In this document: positions 1-9,335 of the stretch, in pieces
How positions within the stretch are numbered: the first letter of the stretch is position 1
Layout of the letters: every line of letters begins with the position of its first letter
Assembly (NCBI RefSeq): GCF_000003815.2
Contig: NC_049996.1
Location: forward strand, 1,989,892-2,012,833
Source: Branchiostoma floridae
Lineage: Eukaryota > Chordata > Leptocardii > Amphioxiformes > Branchiostomatidae
Direction: 5' to 3'
DNA length: 22,942 nucleotides
The notes under the pieces: model-generated
What the model saw: the letters and a program-made list of their open reading frames with translations, nothing else
The model's database searches: none
Told to the model about the DNA's origin: nothing
Program-made: the position numbers and the translations under genes

Positions 1-89
1 TAAAGGAAAAATAATAGGTTCTTGTTAACAAATGCTCTTGGCACAATAAGTCAGTCTGTGTGTTCAGACAATAGACTACTAGTCGAGGT

Positions 90-103
90 GGGGGGGGGGG
101 GGG
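90..103. repeat. poly-G run (14 G)
   Basis: An uninterrupted run of 14 G lies 19 bases before the first assembly gap. Such runs are hard to sequence and may explain the gap. The flanking 1-122 shows no gene. Confidence 0.9.
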
Positions 104-122
104 TTACTGTCTTCTTATTTTT

Positions 123-222
123 NNNNNNNNNNNNNNNNNNNNNNNNNNNNNNNNNNNNNNNNNNNNNNNNNNNNNNNNNNNNNNNNNNNNNNNNNNNNNN
201 NNNNNNNNNNNNNNNNNNNNNN
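123..222. other. assembly gap (100 N)
   Basis: Exactly 100 N. The round number suggests a placeholder of unknown true length. Confidence 0.99.
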
Positions 223-390
223 ATTCACTCATGACATTCACTCTCACTCACTCTCATCCATTCATTCGCTCATTCATTCATCCATTCGCTCACACACCCT
301 CTGATTCATCCACTCACTCACTCACTCAATCATTCACTCACTCATTCACTCCCTCACTCTCATGCATCCATTCCCTCCCTCCCTCCCTAA
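223..390. repeat. ATTC/ACTC/CCCT simple repeat
   Basis: Irregular tandem array of 4-base units (ATTC, ACTC, ATCC), passing into CCCT-type units near 370-390. It begins right at the gap edge, so the array probably extends into the gap. The open frame across it encodes only S/H/T/P-rich repeat translation. Confidence 0.9.
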
Positions 391-1984
391 CGCTACCTCA
401 AGCATATCTTCTCTTCTCTATCTCATGTCCTCTCTTCTTTCCTCCTTTAATTTATTTTCCTTCTTCTTGTTTGATGATTCAATCCTTACCGCCCCCCTCC
501 CACGTTGTACAAACGTTTCTTATCTTCGCTTTGTTGCGCCACCATTTAGTGTTTGAGGGCTTGCAAACATTGACACGCCAAAACAATGGAAACGTCTCAC
601 AAGATCTAGACATAGCAAACGACAAAAGATATAAAACATCCAGTCCTAAAGTCACGATTGTTTCTTGTTATGATCCAAATATTGGCACTTCTCGCCCCTT
701 TTGCCTAATTGTTACGCAAGCTTTCTTGTTCAATTAGAAAAATCAGGTCCCGAACTATCGACCGATTTCGTTGGACGAATCCATTAGAAATTGGGGTTTA
801 CCTTTTTACAGTTTCTTTCCGGCGACTCAAATTCTATCAAGAACATAACAAGCAACCAAAACAGTGTATATAGGAGTACAAAAACCGTCTTAAATGTTTC
901 CCTTGTGTTTTTTAAAGCGATTTTAGTTAATAGGCTGGCGGAAATGATTGCACACTGTGTTGAACATGTGGTGAAATCCAGTAGCTCACCTAGTATGTAC
1001 ATTATGTGACACTTGACACGCTCGCTGTAAAGACAATCCCCCCAACCGAGAGCTACTCAATACACCCTCTCCACGCAAAATAAACTCGCCGGACATTTTT
1101 TCCAACCCCGTCACAGACTAGTAAAATCCACCACCGTTTCCAGACCTGTACCTATCCCTAGCGACCAAGAACGAAGTCAAATCATGTCGTCCGACAATGG
1201 TTGTCGTTTGTTGGGGGTGAACTTTGGAATACTTGTCAACGGACGTGAGACTACGTAGTGCAGGTAAGGTTTGTTTTAGCCAGGGGGGTAAAGGTGTGTT
1301 AGCAGCGGTCATATATAAAACTGTGCCGGTGGTCGTCTTTCCTTGCAGTATAGGCTCTGTGCACACCCTTGCCTCAGTAAACGTTGTACAGAAGTGTTTT
1401 AGTTATTGTGAAACAAGGATTGTTTGCAGAAGAGCGCTGGACGTCCCACTAGCAAGTTTGTTACGGTAGGTGCTGTGTTACACCTACGTATGTGCTTAAA
1501 ATGCCGTCATTTTTGACTAGGTAGCCTTTTAACTGCATGTTGTAGTTTTACGCAGACTAAAATATGTGTAGCTTTCTGTTTAACGGTCGCAGTTTTAAAC
1601 TGGTCAAAGCTAGGTCTTTCTTTCCTGGTTTACTACAAGTTTGACCGCAAATACGGTATAAAATGACAAGTTGGTTCACTATTTCTTGAACGATGATTTG
1701 TACCGCAAACCTTATCTTGAAATCAACTTTCGACCAATCTTACTGTTTAGCAAAAGATGTAAAAAGAACATTTTTGTTCCAACTGGCAACATTAGGTGAA
1801 GAATGTTGGCAATATTGTAAACATAAGAACGCTGAATGGAATGTACCGCACAGCGAATCACGTTTTTGTGACTAACTGGCTGACTGGTTACCTCCATGCT
1901 TAGACAGAGACGCAACTAACCATAGCTTTGCTTTCTTAACTTTGCTACAAAATAAGAACGGCTGTTATCAGACTTTCGTCTTTC
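391..1984. other. gene-free stretch, nothing recognised
   Basis: Only short overlapping open frames, none with a recognisable domain or flanked by convincing splice sites. There is a TATATAAA at 1312-1319 and another TATAAA-like site near 1656, but no coding exon follows either, so I do not call promoters here. Confidence 0.5.
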
Positions 1985-2065
1985 GAAAGGTACGTAAAAT
2001 GGAGGTCCCGTGTTCAAGGAGGGTCCTCGAGCACGTTAAAGAGCTATCTCAAGCAACCTGTCGCC
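1985..2065 (+). repeat. fragment of SINE/LINE-tail family A
   Basis: Contains the family core, seen as AATGGAGGTCCCGTGTTCAA, followed by a GAGCACGTTAAAGAG-type block. The same order of blocks recurs on the minus strand at about 5635-5790 and 17800-17950. No target duplication is clear, so this is a partial copy. It may be a SINE or the 3' tail of a non-LTR element. Confidence 0.6.
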
Positions 2066-3686
2066 GTAAAAATATCAGCATACAATAACAGCAAGGAAAT
2101 TTACTGCCCTATATATGTGCCACTAGCACTACTAGGCACTACGAGGGTCTCCACAAAAACTGAACGCTGTTGCCAGACTTAGATAGCATCACCAATTCTT
2201 TTCCTTGCTTCCTTGCATAGATGTTGGAAAAAATAAGTTGAAATTGATCAAGACCACCTTCTTAGTTGTATAACACTTCCTTAATTAAAGATACTACGGA
2301 ACTGCTGAGAACGCTCAAAGTGTGATAGCCAATTTATAACGTTTCGTCTAAAGCCCCAATCTTACCACCTGTAAGATAGACATATGTACTGACAAATCTC
2401 GATCTTTCTCTCAAAGGTCAACTTAAAAATTTGACATCCAGACCTTCACCGAAACATAAATGCTATTAAGGGCTTGTTGTCGTAATATTTATCAAACAAC
2501 TAACCCCTAACTTAACTGCTATATTCTAACTTTTGGAGACGTAAAACTAGTAGCCAGGAAATACAGGTGGGGAGGGGGGCGCGTGTTTATAGTGACCTTG
2601 GCCTTTGGATAGGACATCGCCAGATTAAATGTTTAACTAGGTTTGTTCTAACTTGTCTCTACATGACTAACTACGTTGGCTATAAGGAGAATGATTTGCA
2701 ATGGTTGTAGTGACCGAAAGATGACATTTGTTGGCCCCTTTGAAGGGGGGGGGGGGGGGGGGCGGAAACTCCTGGGCAATTAGTTTTTGCCGAATTGTAC
2801 TATCCGCACCCTGTAGGAAGGCCTGGTGAACGCTATGTTCTAACAGGTATCATTCATAGATGATATATTTGCATAATCTTACAAATGGAATGTGGCTGAT
2901 ATATTATAGACAGTTCAAAGGTAAACTAATATCTGGCTAGAATGTGCTTTGTCTACTGTTTCCGTTTGCAAACATACAACCCTAAAACATACAACCCATA
3001 CATTTCAACTATTTCGTTTTTGTTCTGTAAGGGTAAATGTCATAAAACGAGTAAATAATATATCAGTGTAAAATATTTTGCCATATGGCACTTAAAAAAA
3101 CGACATTCAATGTAAATGTAAATGTAAATTTTTTGCATTTTTTCTGTCAAGCCTGCAGGCTATAGTTAGTGTACTGACTCGAACACAGCATGCATTACTG
3201 AGTATCCCCCTCTCTACGAATATCTTAAGGGGTGGGGGTGGGGGCACATATTCTAAAATAAAGATCGTTTAGACGTTAGCTTGAAACTATTTCTACAGGT
3301 CAAATGAAAGGTCAAATTTGTGTCGATAGTTTTATCAGTAGTAGCTGAATGTTTATAACAACTTGCGGTCCCTAGGGTTGTGTTTTGAGCGATAGGCGGT
3401 GAGTAAATGGGGATTTCATACAAGTGGGTAAGCAGGACTTTGACCCCACGTGGGGTGTTCCTGACGCGTTGTCATGACGACGGAGTCGTTCGATCGTATG
3501 GGAGATATCTCTGTTGACCCCTTGACCCGGACTGTCATGCATACAGGTGCAGGTACAAGTTACAACGATGGTTGGTTGGTTCATATATTTTCATATGGTG
3601 GACTATCTCTATAACGTCTGTGTTCCAACACAGTTTGTGGTCTATGTGTTATACATATATGGCGTCGAATGGCTCACTGGGAAGGC
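2066..3686. other. gene-free stretch with G-runs
   Basis: No supported gene. It holds an 18-base poly-G run (2745-2762), a GGGGTGGGGGTGGGGG tract near 3230-3244 that could form a G-quadruplex, and three tandem TGTAAA units near 3111-3128. Otherwise AT-rich and unrecognised. Confidence 0.6.
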
Positions 3687-3786
3687 NNNNNNNNNNNNNN
3701 NNNNNNNNNNNNNNNNNNNNNNNNNNNNNNNNNNNNNNNNNNNNNNNNNNNNNNNNNNNNNNNNNNNNNNNNNNNNNNNNNNNNNN
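3687..3786. other. assembly gap (100 N)
   Basis: Exactly 100 N, a placeholder gap. Confidence 0.99.
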
Positions 3787-3799
3787 AAATGTTAACGTG

Positions 3800-3975
3800 C
3801 AATATCATGACATATCAAAATATATTTACGTACGCTGAAACATTACGGAAAGGTCACATTTGTGTTTAAGTTACCTTTAATGAATCTCACAATCTGTTGA
3901 AATATTTCTCCTTATACGTACATATGAAACTTTCCTCAAATATAATTTTCGTGCTGTCCTGTTTCAGTATATTTT
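3800..3975 (+). repeat. dispersed repeat, copy 1 (paired with 11785-11950)
   Basis: About 170 bases resemble 11785-11950 in the same orientation. Shared blocks in order are TATATTTAC, ACGCTGAAA, CTTTAATGAATCT-like, TGAAATATTTCTCC, TTATACGTA, GAAACTTT and TTTTCGTGCTGT. Copy 2 has a short insertion after the TTTCTCC block. Function and family are unknown. Confidence 0.7.
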
Positions 3976-3978
<3 letters not shown>

Positions 3979-4014
<36 letters not shown>

Positions 4015-4180
4015 GACAGAAAGAGACAGACAGATCTAGAGGCAGAGAGAGAGAGACAGAGACAGGGATGGAGAGAGAGACAGAGACAGAAAAGACAGAG
4101 ACAGACGGAGAGAGGCAAAGACAGACAGACAGAGACAAATGGAGAGAGAGAGAGAGAGGCAGAGAGAGAGAGAGAGAGAG
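3979..4180. repeat. GA/GACA microsatellite
   Basis: About 200 bases of (GA)n interrupted by ACAGA units. Both strands are open across it (RERERE on plus, SLSLSLS on minus), but this is repeat translation, not a gene. It directly follows the 3800-3975 repeat copy. Confidence 0.95.
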
Positions 4181-4898
4181 AAACGGGTGACCTACACATT
4201 GTAGCTATTCCGTGACTAAGAACGTATCAGACAAAATTGAACAGACAAAACATAGCAAGCATCCCGCCTAATCTATGAGGTATTTAGTTAATACATACAA
4301 CCCTTTGCCTGAAATAAATGGGCCGTCTCTGATCTAGTCTACGTCTCCTACGAGACAAAAAAGCAACCGGTGTTCTATACAGCGAGGGAGACAAGATTGA
4401 AAAGGTGGAACACGATACAGGAAAAAGGGTACGATTGAGAACTAGTCCAGTAGGAATGACTAAACATTACGTCTGTGTGTTGTTACTTGTTCAGTGACCC
4501 TCAAAGGTTGGCTAATTTTTTGTTCTTGGTGAAACTGCAGACCAAATTGTGTGTGGTAACGACTTTAACGTTTGTGTATGGAACAGAAAAGGATTGTTTA
4601 TTTTACCTTGATTGTGGTACTGATCAAATATACAAAGCGACGTAATTGTGTTTGAAGCATCGTTCGTTGGCTAACAGAGGATTCCAAATTGGTTGTGTAA
4701 TCATCAATAACTAGCACCGACCGGTTGTAGATCATTTTGTAGCGCCTAGTGACACATATGGCAGCAAGATTCCTTGCTGTTTCAGTAGTAGGGTATATTC
4801 TTAAGGTTGTACCTCACTGCACTTGGGCATCGGTGTGGCACTGCGGGGTTCGTTTACTGCGGCACTGTTGTGTAATTTTCGCCTATTTTTTTATAGTA
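4181..4898. other. gene-free stretch, nothing recognised
   Basis: No coding region or RNA gene is visible between the GA microsatellite and the mariner insertion. Confidence 0.5.
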
Positions 4899-4900
4899 TA

Positions 4901-5478
4901 CGAGGGGCGTTCAATAGGTAATAACTCTGACCCACTTCCAGTTGTTTCATCTAGATGAAATTTTGCAGGTGTAATGATTTATATCTCTATTGTTTATGTT
5001 GTAAAAAACAGCTCTGAACTAATTGTGGTTTTTGATTTACTGGTGTTTGAACTGAGTTAGGTGGGAAATGGACCAGGTGTGACATGGAGCCAGTTGAGTG
5101 TCGCACAGTGATCCGGTTTTTGTATTTGAAAGGACGCACACCAAAGGAGACTTTTGATGAAATGAAAGAAATTTATGGTGATGATGCCCCATCATATGAC
5201 CTTGTAAAACGCTGGCATCCTGAATTCAAACATGGCCGGAACTCTGTGGAAACAGCTCCCAGACCTGGTCGTTCCTCTTCTGCCATTGATGAGACATCTG
5301 TAGGAGGACCAACCTGGGGTGTCCTACAAAAACAGTGTCCAGAGCTGCATCAAACAATGGGAGAAATGCATAACTCTGGGTGGTTCCTATGAAGAGAAAG
5401 ACTAATAACTGTGCCAAGTTTCATTAATCTCCTGCTATGGGAAATGGATCAGAGTTATTACTTATTGAACGCCCCTCG
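4901..5478 (+). mobile_element. internally deleted mariner element with intact ends
   Basis: A 578-bp element bounded by inverted repeats of about 39 bp. Both ends read CGAGGGGCGTTCAATA inward, then continue with only three or so mismatches through TAATAACTCTGA and TTCC. It is flanked on both sides by TA (4899-4900 and 5479-5480), the target duplication of Tc1/mariner elements. Autonomous mariners are about 1.3 kb, so most of the transposase is missing, yet the ends look sound. The element could have been moved in trans by a related active transposase. Confidence 0.92.
5084..5405 (+). pseudogene. mariner transposase remnant: N-terminal HTH joined to C-terminal tail out of frame
   Basis: From ATG 5084 the product matches the N-terminal DNA-binding helix-turn-helix of mariner/Mos1 transposases (HTH_48 type). 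Visible pieces are RTVIRFLYLKG, TPKETFDEM, APSYDLVKRW and the linker RPGRSSSAIDE. The family continues with a DD34D catalytic core, which is absent here. In another frame, open from 5304 to the stop at 5403-5405, the sequence ends with CIKQWEKCITLGGSYEEKD, which resembles the C-terminus of these transposases. The internal deletion junction therefore lies near 5290-5304 and shifted the frame. The literal frame from 5084 runs on to 5392 with unrelated residues. No catalytic aspartate region remains, so it cannot be an active enzyme. Confidence 0.88.
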
Positions 5479-5480
5479 TA

Positions 5481-5634
5481 GATATTGCGTAATACGTAAA
5501 AGTATGACTTAGAAGACAACGCAATACACAAAACGTAAGAAATTCGTTCTTTATCTCTGAAATTCGCTGAGTAATCTTACGAACTCCGCAGTGCGCACCG
5601 GTGCCACACGTTCAGTGAGACACCAACTTTACAA
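5481..5634. other. short unassigned stretch
   Basis: Nothing recognised between the mariner element and the family A repeat. Confidence 0.5.
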
Positions 5635-5790
5635 GGAGGGGTTGCTAGTCCTTCTCTTTTACGTGCTTAAGGTACCTTCTCGAACACAGAGCCCTCATTT
5701 CACGTCCCTTCCGAAATACAGGTGCAGCCCCAACCGAGATGCCCTACCCAGGATTGAACCGGGGTTCCCCTGTTACCAACTTATAAGAAC
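5635..5790 (-). repeat. SINE/LINE-tail family A copy
   Basis: On the minus strand this reads a Pol III B-box-like GGTTCAATCC, then GGGTAGGGCATCTCGG, GGGCTGCACC, GGAAGGGACGTGAAATGAGG and AGCACGTAAAAGAG. The tail blocks match 1985-2065 and the minus strand of 17800-17950. The A box is not convincing. The open frame on the plus strand through this repeat (5591-5896) is not a gene. Confidence 0.65.
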
Positions 5791-6250
5791 CAGGACATTC
5801 TCACATAGCCTCCACCAGGCCTTTCTGCGGGGGTACTGGGATCGTGTAAGTCGGCAAAAATTGGGAAATTGGGCAGTGGAGTCAGTCCACGCTTAGGTTA
5901 ATGTTTCTCCTCCTGCCGACCAACTCCTCTATCTGGTAGCATGCGCAACCCAACCCCCCCTCCCTATAATAGCCAGCGTAGTCAGTCTGTTACAGACTAT
6001 TCTCACACCGGTTGTCAACGTTTGAACATTAGAATTTTCCCTGGTTTTACTTCTACCTGCAAGACTGTGTGGTAAGAGTAACAAAATCTCTCATCCACAG
6101 AAGTATATTTGGTTACACCGGAGAATAAAAAGGACACGATCGGCTATTGTACATTCGTAATTGACCTGTTTGCGGTACAAAAGAACGGAGGGTAAAAATA
6201 AAGCCCCGTCATCGTCAAGGTATTCTATGGGAGGGGGGGTACTGACCTAA
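5791..6250. other. gene-free stretch, nothing recognised
   Basis: Possibly still repeat-derived near 5791-5960. A 15-base perfect palindrome centred on AGTCTGTTACAGACT lies near 5980-5994. No gene is visible. Confidence 0.45.
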
Positions 6251-6253
6251 TGA

Positions 6254-6278
6254 CCGCCATCTTGGTCCAAGATGGCGG
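6254..6278. promoter_or_regulatory. 25-bp perfect palindrome of two opposed YY1-type motifs
   Basis: CCGCCATCTTGG, one central T, then the exact reverse complement CCAAGATGGCGG. The right half followed by C gives AAGATGGCGGC, the known YY1 consensus, and the left half carries its mirror. In animals this motif is typical of promoters just downstream of transcription starts. No exon is recognised nearby, so the regulatory role is only a possibility. The palindrome could also be the hairpin centre of a repeat. Confidence 0.5.
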
Positions 6279-6350
6279 CACCTCTGGTCAAAGTCACTGA
6301 CACAAAACTAATCCTGTGTTATTTATTATAGCAGTGCTAAAAATACCCTT

Positions 6351-6680
6351 GCAGGTTGCTCAGGTGGTTTAAAATTAAGTTGCGCGATGCAAGATATGGT
6401 TGCAAGGGTGCAGGTTGCTCACGTGACAACCTGAGTCAATAGCCAGGTTGTGCCACCAACATTTCAGGTTGCTCCACCTCCAAGTTATTCCTTTGTTCAA
6501 ATCAGCTACTTTTCTTCCAGTTACATGTAAGTACGTTTTATCTAGCTATACAGCACGTATAGGTGGGGGGAAAAGCGGTGTTCCAAGTGCAAAATTTCAG
6601 GTTGCGCACTGTGCTACATGGGTTTAAAATTTAGTTGCGTCAAGCAAAATGTGGTTGCGTTTGCAAGTGTGCAAGTTGGT
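6351..6680 (+). repeat. GGTTGC-rich repeat block with a diverged direct duplication
   Basis: 6351-6419 and 6598-6679 share the order CAGGTTGC, GG(G)TTTAAAAT, TAGTTGCG-like, GCAAGATATGGTTGC or GCAAAATGTGGTTGC, then GTGCAGGTTG or GTGCAAGTTG. Further CAGGTTG words fall between them, including an inverted ACAACCT/AGGTTGT pair near 6427-6452 that could form a hairpin. The family is not recognised. Confidence 0.65.
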
Positions 6681-6759
6681 ATTTTGAGCACTGTGATATG
6701 AATGGTTTTACCGAATCACTTCGAAGTTTGAAATTGTAGGAGTAGCATTTTTGATATAG

Positions 6760-6865
6760 ACTTTTTGTGCCAAGTGTACAGTGTCTGACTTGCATTCGGT
6801 AGGTCGTGAGTTCGATCCCGGCCGAGTCATACCAAAGACTTTGAAAACAAAAGTTTTAGAGACCA
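6760..6865 (+). mobile_element. tRNA-derived SINE family B, partial copy
   Basis: Contains a good Pol III B box (GAGTTCGATCC near 6808) preceded by TTGCATTCGGTAGGTCGT and followed by CGAGTCATACCAAAGACTTT. The same blocks occur on the minus strand at about 22800-22915. The A box is degenerate and most of the 3' tail seen in the other copy is missing, so it is a truncated SINE and not a tRNA gene. Confidence 0.7.
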
Positions 6866-6994
6866 CGTATCTCCATGGAATATTCTGATTATGCAAATGA
6901 CTTTTACATCTGCAAAATTTATGCATCATTGTGCACACCTTTAACTTAAACAGGTCAAAATGTTGACAATCCCATTATTTAGGAGGTAATGACC

Positions 6995-7083
6995 TTAGAA
7001 TGTACAAACTACTTTCTCTGCTTAGCTTTCAGAATTTAGGGAATAGTATGGTAGTTGAACACACCATGTTTTGTTACAGTAAC
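6995..7083 (+). repeat. 89-bp perfect direct repeat, copy 1
   Basis: Identical by eye, base for base, to 7928-8016, 933 bp away in the same orientation. It starts TTAGAATGTACAAACTAC and ends TTGTTACAGTAAC. The flanks differ completely. Confidence 0.97.
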
Positions 7084-7927
7084 GAACCCGTGTTCTATTT
7101 AGGTCATCTGCGGTCAACGCAGGTAAAACCGTGCTTTCTGGCCCTTTCCCCCCAACTAACTTGAATCAGGCGAAAACTATTGTTTTTAACCAATATAAAC
7201 AATTTTTGGGACAGTACATCTATACTTTCATTTTGTTGCGGACCTGTAATATGTAACGAAGCTACTGGCGTTTTTGTTGATGACCTTGAATATCATAAGT
7301 GTTGTTTACACCGGTATCAATTGCACCCTCCTGCTATCCGTACGGCATGACATGCGTGCAAACATCGTTTAAGATCTCCACCAAGAAGAGTCCAACTTAA
7401 CTCATTGACGGCTCAAAATGACCGCAACGGTTTTCCCGAGATTTCTGTTTTTGGGATTTTTAAAAAATGCCTTCGATTTTGAATTATTGGTAATTAAGTG
7501 CGAAAAATGTCATTTTTACGCATATTTTTGACTGTAACTTTGCTTAAAATTGGAAATTAAAAAATCCCAAAAACAGAAAGTTTTATTTGCCTCTCAGATG
7601 ACGAAAAATACAAAAATCGAGAATTTGCCATGGCACTTGCGGGCCATCTTATCAAGAGTATGGTTAAATTGAAGGCCTTTCTTGAAACAGAAAATAGTCG
7701 TCTTTGGAAGGAAAATCGAAACAAAACAGCTATCTCAATTCAAACGGGAAGACTCAAACTATCTAAAATTGCAAATTTAATCTGATTCTGAATACATTTT
7801 CCTTGTCATAACATTTTGTTTATTTTCAAATATTTTACGTTTAGCAAATAGTAGGTCTCTTGTAACCCGATACTCTGTCGAACTCGCATAGCAACGGGAA
7901 AGAATACCCTAGCAACCGACCGCCGTG
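7084..7927. other. spacer between the 89-bp repeats, with a hairpin-forming AT-rich element
   Basis: No gene. It holds 20-bp perfect inverted repeats at 7442-7461 and 7560-7579 (TTTCTGTTTTTGGGATTTTT and its complement) about 100 bp apart, compatible with a small MITE or foldback element. The rest is unrecognised. No primer-binding site or polypurine tract is visible next to the 89-bp repeats. Confidence 0.6.
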
Positions 7928-8016
7928 TTAGAATGTACAAACTACTTTCTCTGCTTAGCTTTCAGAATTTAGGGAATAGTATGGTAGTTGAACACACCAT
8001 GTTTTGTTACAGTAAC
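7928..8016 (+). repeat. 89-bp perfect direct repeat, copy 2
   Basis: Second copy of 6995-7083 with no difference visible. Perfect identity in otherwise diverged non-coding DNA points to a recent duplication, gene conversion or an assembly join. Confidence 0.97.
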
Positions 8017-8444
8017 TTCAATTGTTAAAACGTTTATGGTGTCTATTTTGAAAGTTTATCCATCTTGTTTTTTAACCATCTTGTTTTTCTGGCCATATCT
8101 CTTTATTTTGACAGTCTGCAAAGGATGTCATCCTTAAATTTACTTGCTGTGGTCTTTACTTCACCATGCATATAGATTGTCTTCTTATTACCATTTCACC
8201 CAAAAGTGACCTGTTTTTGTAGGTAAGAAAACCACTTGTATAACAGGTGTGCTAACGCCACACAAGAGGATAGTTGAAAACACGAATACTTGGCCAGGTA
8301 ATCCATACCTCAGGTATTCTCACCTGCCGTACCTGGCGCCATCAGTATCAATAAACACCTTTGTTCTATATACACCTGGGTTCACTTGAGGTCATGGTTA
8401 GCCACCTGATTCTCAAGCAGATGTGAGGAGGGGAGAAACAACTT
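8017..8444. other. gene-free stretch, nothing recognised
   Basis: Apart from a short CCATCTTGTTTTT near-duplication around 8059-8090, nothing is recognised up to the third gap. Confidence 0.5.
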
Positions 8445-8544
8445 NNNNNNNNNNNNNNNNNNNNNNNNNNNNNNNNNNNNNNNNNNNNNNNNNNNNNNNN
8501 NNNNNNNNNNNNNNNNNNNNNNNNNNNNNNNNNNNNNNNNNNNN
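8445..8544. other. assembly gap (100 N)
   Basis: Exactly 100 N, a placeholder gap. Confidence 0.99.
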
Positions 8545-8659
8545 CTGAACATACACGTTATTACAAGCAAGGAATTCTTGTTCCGAGATTTTTGTCCTTC
8601 CATATCTTCTTCTTGAATTCACTTTTTTCTATTGGCTTTTGGACAGACAAGGACAATGT

Positions 8660-8815
8660 GGCACTGCACTCAAGTTTTTGTAACTTATATCAACAGAAAG
8701 TCGTGTTAAGTGCCTTTCCCAAGGGCACAATGTCGGGGGGCATGGTGGGGATTGAACTCAGAACCTACAGATTCCGAGTCGAACGCTCTACCAGTTATGC
8801 TACGCCCGACGCCAC
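8660..8815 (-). mobile_element. tRNA-derived SINE family C
   Basis: On the minus strand it begins with a tRNA-like head: GGCGTAGCATAACTGGTAG (A box), GAGCGTTCGACTCGGAATC (anticodon region) and GAGTTCAATCC (B box). It continues with CATTGTGCCCTTGGGAAAGG, a common continuation of tRNA-related SINEs in invertebrates. The anticodon stem is mismatched and there is no 3' terminator of a mature tRNA gene, so it is a SINE and not a functional tRNA. The overlapping plus-strand frame 8592-8849 is not a gene. Confidence 0.75.
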
Positions 8816-9335
8816 GATACGTATGACTTCACTTGTCAAGTCGAAATAAGTAATATCAATTTTTCAATAAATTTTTGTTTCAGTGTATGGCATATATTTG
8901 CTCATTTTGCAGTTTCTTATAAACGATTTATGATAAAGTATGGTCTTGTTTTGAACACTGGCGAAAATTAAAGCACTGATGTCATCCGTATAATGAAATC
9001 GGTATGCCGTGATAAACAACAACAACAACTAAGAATAATAGTGACGGTATTATATGTATGTTTGCTAGGAAGACAACATTTGCGAACAAATGCTGATTAT
9101 TCCTAGATCCTCTGCGTTGTTCTGAAGCATACATGTTTGGACCAGATTTTACAAGCACTGTAATGCCGATATGTCTATTACAGACAACTCTCTTTTCTGT
9201 CACATTCAGGGTTACTGACCAACCAAGGAGGAGTAGTTCTTCAAAAGTGACCATCCCCCTACTGCGCATGTACAACCTTCGTCACCATGACAACCAATAC
9301 GTCATATAACTGCACATAACGAAGACACACAAAAA
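8816..9335. other. upstream region of the Ig gene
   Basis: No other gene is visible. Just before the ATG there is a CCAAT (near 9293) and an ATATAA (near 9304). The start codon itself sits in AAAATGGCGAC, close to a YY1 site, a pattern seen at many animal initiator regions. I cannot place the transcription start. Confidence 0.4.

Noticed and set aside
22-234. Open frames spanning assembly gaps (also 3547-3869 and 8382-8622)
   Set aside because: Most of their length is N, so they carry no evidence of coding.
1312-1469. TATATAAA at 1312-1319 followed by an open frame and a GTAGGT near 1466 as a promoter plus first exon
   Set aside because: No matching acceptor, no recognisable product, and TATA-like words are frequent in AT-rich DNA.
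3897-4199. Long open frames on both strands (RE-rich and SL-rich)
   Set aside because: They translate the GA microsatellite; no stop codons can form in the repeat, and there is no other coding signal.
5591-5896. 101-codon plus-strand frame
   Set aside because: It runs antisense through the family A repeat and shows no domain.
6995-8016. Interpretation of the 89-bp repeats as LTRs of a tiny retroelement
   Set aside because: Identity does not start with TG and end with CA at its true borders, no target duplication, primer-binding site or polypurine tract is seen, and the interior has no coding capacity.
8740-8810. Functional tRNA gene on the minus strand
   Set aside because: A and B boxes are present, but the anticodon stem does not pair and a SINE-type tail follows, so it is a tRNA-derived SINE.
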